Origin: VGRW01 sp031396695
GTDB lineage: Bacteria; Myxococcota_A; UBA9160; SZUA-336
NCBI GenBank assembly: GCA_031396695.1
Contig: JANNLG010000052.1
Span: forward strand, 6,955-70,954
Reading direction: 5' to 3'
DNA length: 64,000 nt
The notes under the pieces were generated by a model. That model saw only the letters and a program-made list of their open reading frames with translations, did no database searches and was not told the DNA's origin. A program made the translations under genes and the position numbers. Every line of letters begins with the position of its first letter. Within the stretch, counting starts at the first letter, position 1. Below, one piece after another: positions 32,069 to 39,483 of the stretch.

Positions 32069-33895
32069 ATGTCCACGGCCGGACCCGACGGCATGCACGC
32101 CGGCTGGATCGAGATGGCGCGCGGACCCGTATTCGCCTGCTACCACCCGGCCGTTGGCGAGCGGCAACGCGACCTCGCGATTCTGCTCTGCGACCCGTTC
32201 GGATCCGACCGGATGAACCTGCACCTCTGCTACCGGGCGCTCGCGCTCGAGCTCGCCGCGAGCGGATTCCCGGTGCTGCGCGTCGACTACTTGGGTACCT
32301 GCGATTCGGCCGGGGCCGCGCGCGAGCCCGATCAGGTCGCCGGCTGGCTCGCAACGCTCGACGGCGCCGCCGACTGGCTGCTCCGGACCAGCGCCCGGGG
32401 GAAGCTCGGCTGTTTCGGCGCGCTGCTCGGCGGCACGATCGCGGCCACGTTCGCGGCAAGCCGATCGGACGTCCGCAGCCTGGCGCTCTGGGGCGCCCAT
32501 GCGACGGGTAGCTCATTTCTGCGCGAGCTGGGCGCGTTCCAGGCGATGCTCCGTGTCGCCGCCGGCGCGCCGCGGCCGAGCGACTGGCAGGACGGCGATC
32601 GGGAGGCGATCGGCTTCCTGCTGACGCGCGAGACCGCGGCTTCGATCGCCGCGCTGGCAATCGACACCGAGAAGTGTCAGAGCGTGCGCGCCGCTGCCGT
32701 CTTCTCCCGCGGGCCTGGCTGGTCGGAGGCTCCGATCGTCGCCGCGTTCGAGAAGGCGAGAATCCCCGTCACGCCACCGCCCGAGACGCTCGTCGACATC
32801 GCGGACTTCGGGGACGAACAGGTCCGGCCGCCCGAGCGACTGATCGAGCAGCTCGCGGGCTGGTGGAAGGAGACCCACCCTGCGACGGTCGAGGCCGCCG
32901 TCGCGGTCCAGGCTCCCGAGCTGTCGACACGGATCGTGCTGCACAACCGTCGCGGCCGGCAGGTGGAGGAGGAGTGGGTCCGCTTCGGATTGGACGAGGG
33001 GCTGGTCGGCATCGCGACGCGGCCCGTCGGCGCGCCGTGCAGCCGCGGCCTGATCCTCGTAAACGGCGGCACCAACCATCGGCCGGGGATCAATCGCAAC
33101 TACGCGGACTGGGCACGCGACTGGGCAGAGCACGGCGTGGTGGTGCTGCGCATGGACATCCGCGGCCTCGGCGACAGCGTGGCCGAGCGCCCCGAGCACG
33201 TCGCGCGGCTGTATCGCGAGGAGACCCGCGCCGACGTCGAGGCCGCCGCCGACCTGCTCGCCGCACGCTACGGCGTGTCGGCTCCGGTCTGCGGCGGGCT
33301 GTGCGCCGGCGGATCGCAGGCGTTCGCGGCGGCTCTCCGCGACTCGAGATTTGGTGCGCTGTTCATGCTGAATCCGCTGCGCGTCGATCCGCGCGTCGAA
33401 GGCGAGCCGGACGCACGCACCGATCTCGAGAGCCCGCCGCTCGCCCACTACCTGCGGGCGCTGGTGCGGCGCGCGAGTTCGGGCCGCGTGTGGACCCGCG
33501 ACGACGACGTGACTTCGATCGCGCGCGCGCTGGTGAAGAAGCTCGGCCGGCGGCTGCGCGCAGGTGGGCGATCGCTCGTCGCACGCGCGCGCGGCGCGAC
33601 GCCACCGCCGGCGACATCGCTGGCCGCGCGCTTTCTCTCGCTCAGCGAACGGGGCTGCCGCGTCCTGCTTGTGTTCGACGACGCCGAGCCGATGCGGCTC
33701 CGCTTCGAAGAAGCGCTGGCGCGCGATCGTGCGCGCTTCGCTGCGACCGGCTGCTTCCGCCTCGAGCGCGTGCATCACGCGGGCCACATCTTCCTGTCGC
33801 TCGCAAGCCAGGACGAGGTCCGCGAAATGCTCGGGCGCTGGCTGTTCGAGCTCGCACCGAGCCCGACGCGCGGACTAGACCCGCAAGTCTCCTAG
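32069..33895 (+). CDS. Tandem alpha/beta-hydrolase, second domain with Cys nucleophile
   Basis: A 608-residue protein of two fused alpha/beta-hydrolase domains. Domain 1 (about 1-270) has FPVLRVDYLGTCDS and an elbow reading GALLG at 117-121, with Leu where the Ser nucleophile should be. Domain 2 (about 290-600) has LILVNGGTNHRPGINRNYADWAR, VLRMDIRGLGDS and an elbow GLCAG with Cys 412, then HHAGHIF near the end as the His. The arrangement resembles exosortase-associated hydrolases. Domain 2 could work as a Cys thioesterase or acyltransferase, possibly releasing product from the carrier. It is the last gene of the operon, starting one base after the GH2 stop. Confidence 0.79.
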   Translation: MSTAGPDGMHAGWIEMARGPVFACYHPAVGERQRDLAILLCDPFGSDRMNLHLCYRALALELAASGFPVLRVDYLGTCDSAGAAREPDQVAGWLATLDGAADWLLRTSARGKLGCFGALLGGTIAATFAASRSDVRSLALWGAHATGSSFLRELGAFQAMLRVAAGAPRPSDWQDGDREAIGFLLTRETAASIAALAIDTEKCQSVRAAAVFSRGPGWSEAPIVAAFEKARIPVTPPPETLVDIADFGDEQVRPPERLIEQLAGWWKETHPATVEAAVAVQAPELSTRIVLHNRRGRQVEEEWVRFGLDEGLVGIATRPVGAPCSRGLILVNGGTNHRPGINRNYADWARDWAEHGVVVLRMDIRGLGDSVAERPEHVARLYREETRADVEAAADLLAARYGVSAPVCGGLCAGGSQAFAAALRDSRFGALFMLNPLRVDPRVEGEPDARTDLESPPLAHYLRALVRRASSGRVWTRDDDVTSIARALVKKLGRRLRAGGRSLVARARGATPPPATSLAARFLSLSERGCRVLLVFDDAEPMRLRFEEALARDRARFAATGCFRLERVHHAGHIFLSLASQDEVREMLGRWLFELAPSPTRGLDPQVS

Positions 33896-34552
33896 CGGTC
33901 GCACCTTCGGAAAGCCCGGGTGGCGGAACGCGTCGCCCGGCTGCAGGCGCGCGGGCAGCTCTTCGAAGTAGGTCGTGGGCTCGTCGGGGAGCATGCCCGA
34001 GAAGCCGGCGCGCGGCGCGTAGCGCACGTCGTCGCCGAAGAAGCGCAGGGAGAGCGTTCGTCGCCGGCCGCCCGCCGGAGTCGGTGCGCCGCCGTGCAGC
34101 ATCGAGGGGTGGAACGCGATCACGTCGCCCGGCTCGACCGGGAACGAGACGATGTCGAAGCGCTCGCGCTCGCGTTCGATGTCCGGAAGCCGGGGCAGCG
34201 AGCCGTCGCCGTACAACGGCGCGGTGTCGTCGTTCGCGTCGAAGCGCGAGCCGTCGTGCAGCGGGCCGCGGTGCGAGCCGCGCACGAACTCGAGCGCCGC
34301 GTCCTTCGCGACCGGGTCGAACGAGATCCACAGCACCGCCAGCTTCTGTCCGGTGATCGGCAGGTACGACGTGTCCTGATGCCACGGCGTGCGCCGCGTC
34401 CGCCCGCCTTCCTTCAGGAACACCTGCTCGTACATGAACCACACGTCGGGGCTGTCCCAGAGCGCGCCGACCAGATCCGCCGCGGGCGACTCCTGAACCA
34501 GTCGTGTGTAGGCCGGCCAGGCGTTGCGGTTCGCGAGGTCCTGGTAGAACAC
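33875..34552 (-). CDS. Phytanoyl-CoA dioxygenase (PhyH) family protein, N-terminally truncated
   Basis: A PhyH-type Fe(II)/2-oxoglutarate oxygenase. The double-stranded helix shows TPWHQDTSYLP (HxD ligands), DAALEFVRGSHRGP, and the distal His in SMLHGGAP with RRTLSLRFFGDD (2-oxoglutarate Arg). From GTG 34552 only 225 residues are encoded; family members normally carry about 60 more at the start. The in-frame upstream sequence reaches a stop within 26 codons and has no alternative start or similarity. The gene is therefore probably broken or uses a shortened form. Its 3' end overlaps the hydrolase gene by 21 bp, and it follows the cupin gene on this strand. Confidence 0.76.
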   Translation of the reverse strand: MFYQDLANRNAWPAYTRLVQESPAADLVGALWDSPDVWFMYEQVFLKEGGRTRRTPWHQDTSYLPITGQKLAVLWISFDPVAKDAALEFVRGSHRGPLHDGSRFDANDDTAPLYGDGSLPRLPDIERERERFDIVSFPVEPGDVIAFHPSMLHGGAPTPAGGRRRTLSLRFFGDDVRYAPRAGFSGMLPDEPTTYFEELPARLQPGDAFRHPGFPKVRPLGDLRV

Positions 34553-34627
34553 GCCGTCCGAGCCGGGAAACGACGACGCACCGCGGCTCGCTGCGCGCTC
34601 GCTGCGCTCGAGTTCGTCATGTCCGGC

Positions 34628-35092
34628 TCAGGCCGCGCTGCGCCGCGCCTTCTTCTTCGCGTCGTGCGCCTGCTGGATCCGCACCAGCTCCTCCCAGCCG
34701 AGGTACGCCGTGAAGCCGCTCTCGTCGAAGAACACGATCGGGCCGTCGCAGATGAACAGGTACTCGGTGTCCTCGAGCGCGGTGGTCGCGCCGTGGATCA
34801 TCCCGTTCTGCTCGTAGGTGTAGTCGCCGGTCGCGAGGATTCCGTCGCGGATCGCGAGCTTCCCCTTGATGATGAACGTGTGCGCCGCCGTCAGGTGCTT
34901 GTGCTGTGGCGCGGTGTAGCCCTTCAGCCAGCGGAACAGCACGGCCCAGCGGCCGGTCTCGGCGCCGGTCCACAGGATCTTCATGAACGCGCGCTCGGGA
35001 TCGTTGGCGTCCGGGATCCACTCGGAGTCGGAGCGGATGATGGCGTCGACCATGGTCGGGTTGAGCGGTGCGATCTGCTGCGGAAGTGCCAT
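34628..35092 (-). CDS. Cupin-domain protein, ChrR/acetylacetone-dioxygenase-like
   Basis: A 154-residue cupin. The metal-binding motif region reads WLKGYTAPQHKHLTAAHTFIIKGKL (His-x-His type), and the second motif region is EQNGMIHGATTALEDTEYLF. It ends GWEELVRIQQAHDAKK plus a basic tail. It resembles ChrR-type and acetylacetone or 2,4'-dihydroxyacetophenone dioxygenase cupins. AGGAGG lies five bases before ATG 35092, a very strong site. It precedes the truncated phyH gene. A decayed second copy of its 3' end is present at 37982-38054. Confidence 0.87.
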   Translation of the reverse strand: MALPQQIAPLNPTMVDAIIRSDSEWIPDANDPERAFMKILWTGAETGRWAVLFRWLKGYTAPQHKHLTAAHTFIIKGKLAIRDGILATGDYTYEQNGMIHGATTALEDTEYLFICDGPIVFFDESGFTAYLGWEELVRIQQAHDAKKKARRSAA

Positions 35093-35232
35093 GTCGTCCT
35101 CCTTTGGCATGTGGAATTCTACGCTAGCGGGCCGCGCGCTCAGCGACTCTCGCGACCGCCGAGCGCCTCGACTAGTGCGACGGACAGGTCCGAGGCGGGG
35201 AGGATACGACGAAGAAGAGCGGTTTCGGAACC

Positions 35233-35428
35233 GGAGCTCTGCGTGCCGTTCATCTTTGCACCGTTCGAGGTGGGTACGGGCAAGAGCCGCAAGAACAGCC
35301 GCGGTCTTGGACTCGGGCTCTATGTCAGCCAGCAGATCGTGGTCGCGCACGAAGGAACGATTCGCGTCGAGTCGAGTGAGCAGAAGAGCACTCGCTTCGT
35401 CGTCGGGCTGCCACGGCACTCGAGATGA
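35233..35428 (+). pseudogene. C-terminal remnant of a sensor histidine kinase
   Basis: The frame encodes FIFAPFEVGTGKSRKNSRGLGLGLYVSQQIVVAHEGTIRVESS and LPRHSR, the F/G2 boxes and end of an HATPase_c domain. The dimerisation and phospho-acceptor region, N and G1 boxes are missing and there is no credible start. It is the last fifth of a histidine kinase gene, beside the kaiC-cheB pair, with which it may once have formed a signalling locus. Confidence 0.66.
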
Positions 35429-35469
35429 GCTGCGGTGGTGGCTGGCGGAGGACTTGCTCGGCCTGCGCG

Positions 35470-36048
35470 CTACCGCCTCGACGCCAGCGTACGCCGCAGT
35501 CTCCGCAATTCCTGTGGAATCTTGCCGACGGGCAGGACGAAATCGACGCTGCCCGAGGCTTGCGCACTGAGAGCCATCCCATTTACTTCGGCGGAGCTAT
35601 CCGCAAAGGTCGTTCCTCCATTCGCCTTGATCTGCTTACACCCCTCAGTCCCGTCGCCGTCATACCCTGACAGGATGATGCCGATCGCACGCTCTCCCAT
35701 GGCCGCTGCCAAGGAGTTGAAGAAACCATCCACCTGGACGTTCCCCCTGACGCGCGGGGAGACGACGTTGAACGCCGAGCGCTCAATCGAGAGATCCGCG
35801 TTCGGAGGGCAGACGTAGACGTGGTTATTCCGGATCGGCATCCCCGTGGAAGCGACCATCACTGGCATGCTCGTGTGCCTCGACAGAATTTCCGCCAGCT
35901 GACTGTCTGCAGTCGGGAGAATATGCGACACGATGACGAAGGCCATCCCCATATCCACTGGCATCGCGACCAGGAGTGCCTTGTATGCGGCAAGGCCTCC
36001 GGCCGAGCCGCCGATGCCGACGATGAAGGTAGGCTGTAGTGCGCGCAT
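35470..36048 (-). CDS. CheB-type methylesterase domain protein
   Basis: A 192-residue stand-alone CheB catalytic domain with no receiver domain. The triad is visible: Ser 15 in GIGGSAGG, His 42 in VSHILP and Asp 132 in SGYDGDGTEG. CheB removes methyl groups from chemoreceptors; single-domain forms near histidine kinases and KaiC act in other sensory systems. It follows kaiC by 54 bp on the same strand, so a kaiC-cheB operon is likely. Base composition is lower in G+C than in the flanks. No chemoreceptor or cheR is present. Confidence 0.88.
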   Translation of the reverse strand: MRALQPTFIVGIGGSAGGLAAYKALLVAMPVDMGMAFVIVSHILPTADSQLAEILSRHTSMPVMVASTGMPIRNNHVYVCPPNADLSIERSAFNVVSPRVRGNVQVDGFFNSLAAAMGERAIGIILSGYDGDGTEGCKQIKANGGTTFADSSAEVNGMALSAQASGSVDFVLPVGKIPQELRRLRRTLASRR

Positions 36049-36102
36049 GACCTACGTCAGCTCGCCCGCTCCCAATCGCCGCGTGCGTCCATCCGATACA
36101 CC

Positions 36103-37611
36103 CTACCATTGCCTCATTCTTTGAACCTGAGAAGCGTGCTTGGAGCTCTTCTTCTGAGCGGGGCCCTCGGCACTATCCATGGGCACGAGGTCAATCCCCG
36201 CATCGCTCAGGATCAGCTTGTGGACGTCACTGGAATGTCCCATGCCGCGCGACTTGACGATGTAGAGCCCGCGAATGCGCTTCTTGCCCGCGTCCTCCTC
36301 CAGCTCTCTGACGACGATCCAGGTGTCGATCAAGGACGAGACGCCGACCTCGCCGCTGGTGTAGTTCTGTGCAGTCGACGAGACGAGACTGGTAAAGAAC
36401 CCGGTGATTCCTTTGGACTTCAAGAGATCGATCATGCGAGTCACCATCGACTGAATCTCACGTTGGTTCCCCTCCGCAATCAGGCTTGTCAGGGGATCTA
36501 TGACTACAGACTTCGGCTTGAAGTCTGCAATCACCTTGTACAGATCAAGCAGGTGCATCTCTAGGCCAAAGAAAGAAGGTCTGGTAGAGACGATCTTCAA
36601 GAGGCCTTTCTTGATCAATGGCTCGAAGTGAAAACCGATGGAGCTCATGTTCTGAATGAGCTGACCTGCCGATTCCTCATAGGAAAGAAAGAGACATCGC
36701 TCCCCACGCCTGCACCGCTCTAGTGCGAATGCGGCTGCGAGGCTGGTTTTCCCCGTGCCTGCAGTGCCTGAGACGAGCACCGTGCTGCCTCGGGTATAGC
36801 CTCGACCCTTGAACATCTTGTCTAGAGATGGAATTCCTGTCGAGACTCGCCTGTGGGTTCCTGGCTGATTGAGCCCGACCGAGGTGATGGGAATCACCGA
36901 GAGTCCGTCCTTGTCGATGACAAAGGGGTATTCGTTGGTCCCATGATTCGAGCCGCGATACTTGATGACGCGAATGCGTCGAATCGAGATCTGCTCGTTA
37001 ACTCTATTGTCGAGGAAAACGATACAGTCCGAGACGTACTCCTCGAGCCCGTGACGGGTGTATGCGTCACTTCCCGGTTCGCCGGTGATGATCGTCGTTA
37101 CCTGTTTTCTCTTCAGCCAACGAAAGAGTCGCTTGATCTCGATGCGGAGAATGCCCATGTCGGTGAGCCCCGCAAAGAGTGATTCGATAGAGTCCAGGAC
37201 GACGCGCTTGGCACCTATGGAGTCGATGGCATGTTCCAGGCGAATGAGCAGTCCTTCGAGGTTGAAGTCGCGCTCCTGGATATCCCGTCGATCCAGCAGG
37301 ACATGGTCGAGCACGATCTTTCTTCTCGAGACGAGCCCTCGCAGGTCCAGGTTGAGAGAGGCCACGTCGTTGTAAAGTTCGTCTTCTGTCTCTTCAAAAG
37401 ACATGAAGACGCCGGGCTCGTTATAGTCGAGCACGCCATTGATCAGGAAGTCGAGCGCCCAGAGGGTCTTGCCAGAGCCGGTCCTTCCAGAGAGTAGAGT
37501 GGTTCTGTGTTTCGGAAGTCCGCCTTCGGTGACCTCGTCAAAGCCCTTGATGCCGGTGGGGCACTTTTGAAGCTCATGAAAGGCTTGTGTCTTCTTTTTT
37601 ACTGTGGCCAT
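36103..37611 (-). CDS. kaiC: KaiC-family double RecA-like ATPase
   Basis: A 502-residue tandem RecA/KaiC protein. Walker A loops are GRTGSGKT (42-49) and GTAGTGKT (282-289); catalytic Glu pairs are at 73-74 (FEET) and 312-313 (YEES). The region matching the CII phosphorylation sites reads VGVSSLIDT with Ser 425-Ser 426, against Ser-Thr in cyanobacterial KaiC. AAGGA precedes ATG 37611. KaiC keeps time in cyanobacteria with KaiA and KaiB; in other bacteria it takes part in stress or signalling modules. No kaiA or kaiB is visible. Base composition is far lower in G+C than the surrounding chromosome, which suggests transfer. Confidence 0.93.
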   Translation of the reverse strand: MATVKKKTQAFHELQKCPTGIKGFDEVTEGGLPKHRTTLLSGRTGSGKTLWALDFLINGVLDYNEPGVFMSFEETEDELYNDVASLNLDLRGLVSRRKIVLDHVLLDRRDIQERDFNLEGLLIRLEHAIDSIGAKRVVLDSIESLFAGLTDMGILRIEIKRLFRWLKRKQVTTIITGEPGSDAYTRHGLEEYVSDCIVFLDNRVNEQISIRRIRVIKYRGSNHGTNEYPFVIDKDGLSVIPITSVGLNQPGTHRRVSTGIPSLDKMFKGRGYTRGSTVLVSGTAGTGKTSLAAAFALERCRRGERCLFLSYEESAGQLIQNMSSIGFHFEPLIKKGLLKIVSTRPSFFGLEMHLLDLYKVIADFKPKSVVIDPLTSLIAEGNQREIQSMVTRMIDLLKSKGITGFFTSLVSSTAQNYTSGEVGVSSLIDTWIVVRELEEDAGKKRIRGLYIVKSRGMGHSSDVHKLILSDAGIDLVPMDSAEGPAQKKSSKHASQVQRMRQW

Positions 37612-37981
37612 ACAAAAGTCCTTGCGTTTGCAGGCGCAACGGCGAGTCGCGACCTTGATCGGAGCCCATCGCGCTGGCTCGCGAACAGGCCGTGACCGAG
37701 TGCCTCGGTCGTCTGATCGGCGCCTCCACCAAGCAGCTGCCTGATCGAGGCGACGACAGCTCGGTTCTTGACATCGAGTACGCCCCTCGCTGCCCGTTCT
37801 TCGAGGAACACCGCGGGCTTCATCGTCTCCATCTGGCCCGTGCGGCTGCAAGGTTCGCGCCGCCAAGCTCGACCGGGGTAGCGGCTGGTCCGTCCCGATC
37901 GTCATCCTGAGCGCGATCGCGACGTTCGTCATGGGGTCGCTGATCGGCTGGGAGAATGAGAGGGCCGCGCGAGCGGCCGTC
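37612..37981. other. Region without a confident gene upstream of kaiC
   Basis: No frame is convincing. A 77-codon minus-strand frame (37832-37599) overlaps the kaiC start but has no ribosome-binding site and no recognisable family. In the plus strand, 37850-37970 would encode a hydrophobic stretch (VPIVILSAIATFVMGSLIGW) without a start. The zone looks like the edge of an insertion. TTGCG and CGCAA flank the kaiC leader as a short inverted repeat. Confidence 0.4.
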
Positions 37982-38054
37982 TCGGGCCGCGCCGCGCCGC
38001 GCTTGCTTCTTGGCGTCGTGGGCCTGCTGGATCCGCACCCGCTCCTCCCAACCG
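37982..38054 (-). pseudogene. Duplicate of the cupin gene 3' end
   Basis: These 73 bases match 34628-34700, the 3' end of the intact cupin gene, with 8 mismatches by hand and in the same orientation. The copy encodes GWEERVRIQQAHDAKKQARRGAA. Similarity ends abruptly on both sides. With the intact gene it forms an imperfect direct repeat about 3.3 kb apart that brackets the kaiC-cheB island. Confidence 0.66.
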
Positions 38055-38168
38055 TGTGAAGGGTCCGCGCGGCAAAATTGACGCCGAAGTAAGCCCAGCC
38101 CACAGTCCCCGAGCAGCCCGAGAGCGTGAACAAGAGCGCGAGCACGTCGTAGCGGCCGGCGAGTGGGA

Positions 38169-38218
38169 CGCCCAGTACGGAAATCTCGCCCTGCACGCCG
38201 ATTTGCACGGGAAAGCGG
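38169..38218 (-). pseudogene. Fragment of a metallophosphoesterase gene end
   Basis: Reading RFPVQIGVQGEISVLGV, this stretch matches the C-terminal GFPLRIGVPGENSVLDV of the metallophosphoesterase at 39484 (12 of 16 residues from FP onward; 38 of 50 bases by hand against 39591-39640). Upstream and downstream sequence is unrelated. It is a decayed paralogue end located just past the MFS gene. Confidence 0.52.
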
Positions 38219-38262
38219 TGGTCCGACCCTGCGACTGGAAGCGCAGGCGAGGGTCGGCCGAG

Positions 38263-39408
38263 TCACCACGCGCGCAGTCGCACGTAGTAGCGCCGCAGCA
38301 GCAGCACCTGGCCTGCGAGGCCCAGGAAGCCGAGCGGGATGACGTGCGAGAGCGGAGCCCCGTAGGCGATGAACGCCGCGGCCACGAGACAAGCGGTGCC
38401 GCAGCCGATGTCCCAACCTCCCTCCGCGGCGACGTGGAAGCGAAGCGCGCACGGTGAAACGCTCGCGAGGTTGTAGACCGGAGTCATCTGCGCGGGTACC
38501 AGCAGACATGACGCGAGCGCGCCGAGTGCATTGGCGGCGACGGCGAGCCAAGGCGTTCCGAGGCTCGCGGCTTGCAGGAACAGGGTCAGGGAAACGACGG
38601 AGAAGGCGATCGCGACCGCGCGCCGACCGTTTCCTGCGTCGATGTGGCGCCCGAGCAGCAATCCGCTCACGGCGCCCACGAGCGCGGCGAACGCCATCGC
38701 CCCTCCATACGCGGAGAGGCTCGCGCCGAGCGACAGAAACAGCGCGATCTGCCAGACGAGGATGTAGCTCACCGCAAACCAGCCATCGGCCATGGCGAGC
38801 CCGACACCGGGGAGTGCCGCGCGCAGTGCGCCCGGCGCCGCCTTCGGAATCCCGACGTTTGGAGTCGCGAAGAACGGCAGGGCGGCGAGCACCTGCACCA
38901 GGCCGACCGCGCCGAACGCCGCTCTCGGACCCGCGGTGAGCAGCGCCCAGGCGCCGATCAGCGGCGCGACGATCCCGACCGCCGCAGTCAGCGCAACGCC
39001 CGCGCTGATCTGATGGCCGCGATGCTCGCTGTCGCCGAGCAGCGTGAAGTAGGCGTGGTAGGACGTCCAGTAGAACGCATCTCCCAGCGCGCAGATCAGA
39101 CAGTACGCGAGCAGCGCGCGATCGATGCCGTGCACCTCCGCGAGGACCGGATACTGCAGCGCGGTCACCAGGCTGCCGCAGATCACCAGCGGCTTCAGTC
39201 CCCAGCGTCGAGCCGACACGATCACCAGCGGCCGAATTCCGAAGCGCGCGACGAATATCAGCGCCATCGCGCACAAGCTCGCGGGAATCGATACGCCCGC
39301 GCCGAGCAGGAACACCAGCACGAACACCCCGCCCATGCCCTGTGCCAGAGCCTGGATACCGGAGTGCAGATTGATCCAATTGATCGAGCGATTGCGCAGA
39401 AACGCCAT
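38263..39408 (-). CDS. MFS-type membrane transporter
   Basis: A 381-residue polytopic protein with about ten to twelve membrane helices, arranged as two related halves. Motifs are ARFGIRPLVIVSARRWGLKPLVICGSL (loop 2-3 type), a short loop at GDSEHRGHQISAGV, and GLLLGRHIDAGNGRRAVAI (loop 8-9 RxxDxxGRR-like), all as in the major facilitator superfamily. Substrate unknown. It starts at ATG 39408 and is followed by a decayed gene fragment. The metallophosphoesterase gene lies 75 bp upstream on the same strand, so they may be co-transcribed. Confidence 0.82.
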   Translation of the reverse strand: MAFLRNRSINWINLHSGIQALAQGMGGVFVLVFLLGAGVSIPASLCAMALIFVARFGIRPLVIVSARRWGLKPLVICGSLVTALQYPVLAEVHGIDRALLAYCLICALGDAFYWTSYHAYFTLLGDSEHRGHQISAGVALTAAVGIVAPLIGAWALLTAGPRAAFGAVGLVQVLAALPFFATPNVGIPKAAPGALRAALPGVGLAMADGWFAVSYILVWQIALFLSLGASLSAYGGAMAFAALVGAVSGLLLGRHIDAGNGRRAVAIAFSVVSLTLFLQAASLGTPWLAVAANALGALASCLLVPAQMTPVYNLASVSPCALRFHVAAEGGWDIGCGTACLVAAAFIAYGAPLSHVIPLGFLGLAGQVLLLRRYYVRLRAW

Positions 39409-39483
39409 CGGTGCCGCCTGTGAACTGGAGATGCGACGGGGCTCGGCTCTCGGCGAGGCCGAGCGCGCTTCGGTCAGGAAGCT

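Noticed and set aside
34587..34612. CTCGCTGCG repeats as a CRISPR or mobile-element end
   Set aside because: Only two to three adjoining short units with no spacers and no transposase nearby; at most a REP-like sequence.
37599..37832. 77-codon minus-strand frame overlapping the kaiC start
   Set aside because: No ribosome-binding site or recognised family; kept only as part of the unassigned region.
34628..38054. Integrative element with attachment sites made by the duplicated cupin end
   Set aside because: No integrase gene is seen, and an element inserted at the gene's 3' end should lie downstream of it, not upstream as here.
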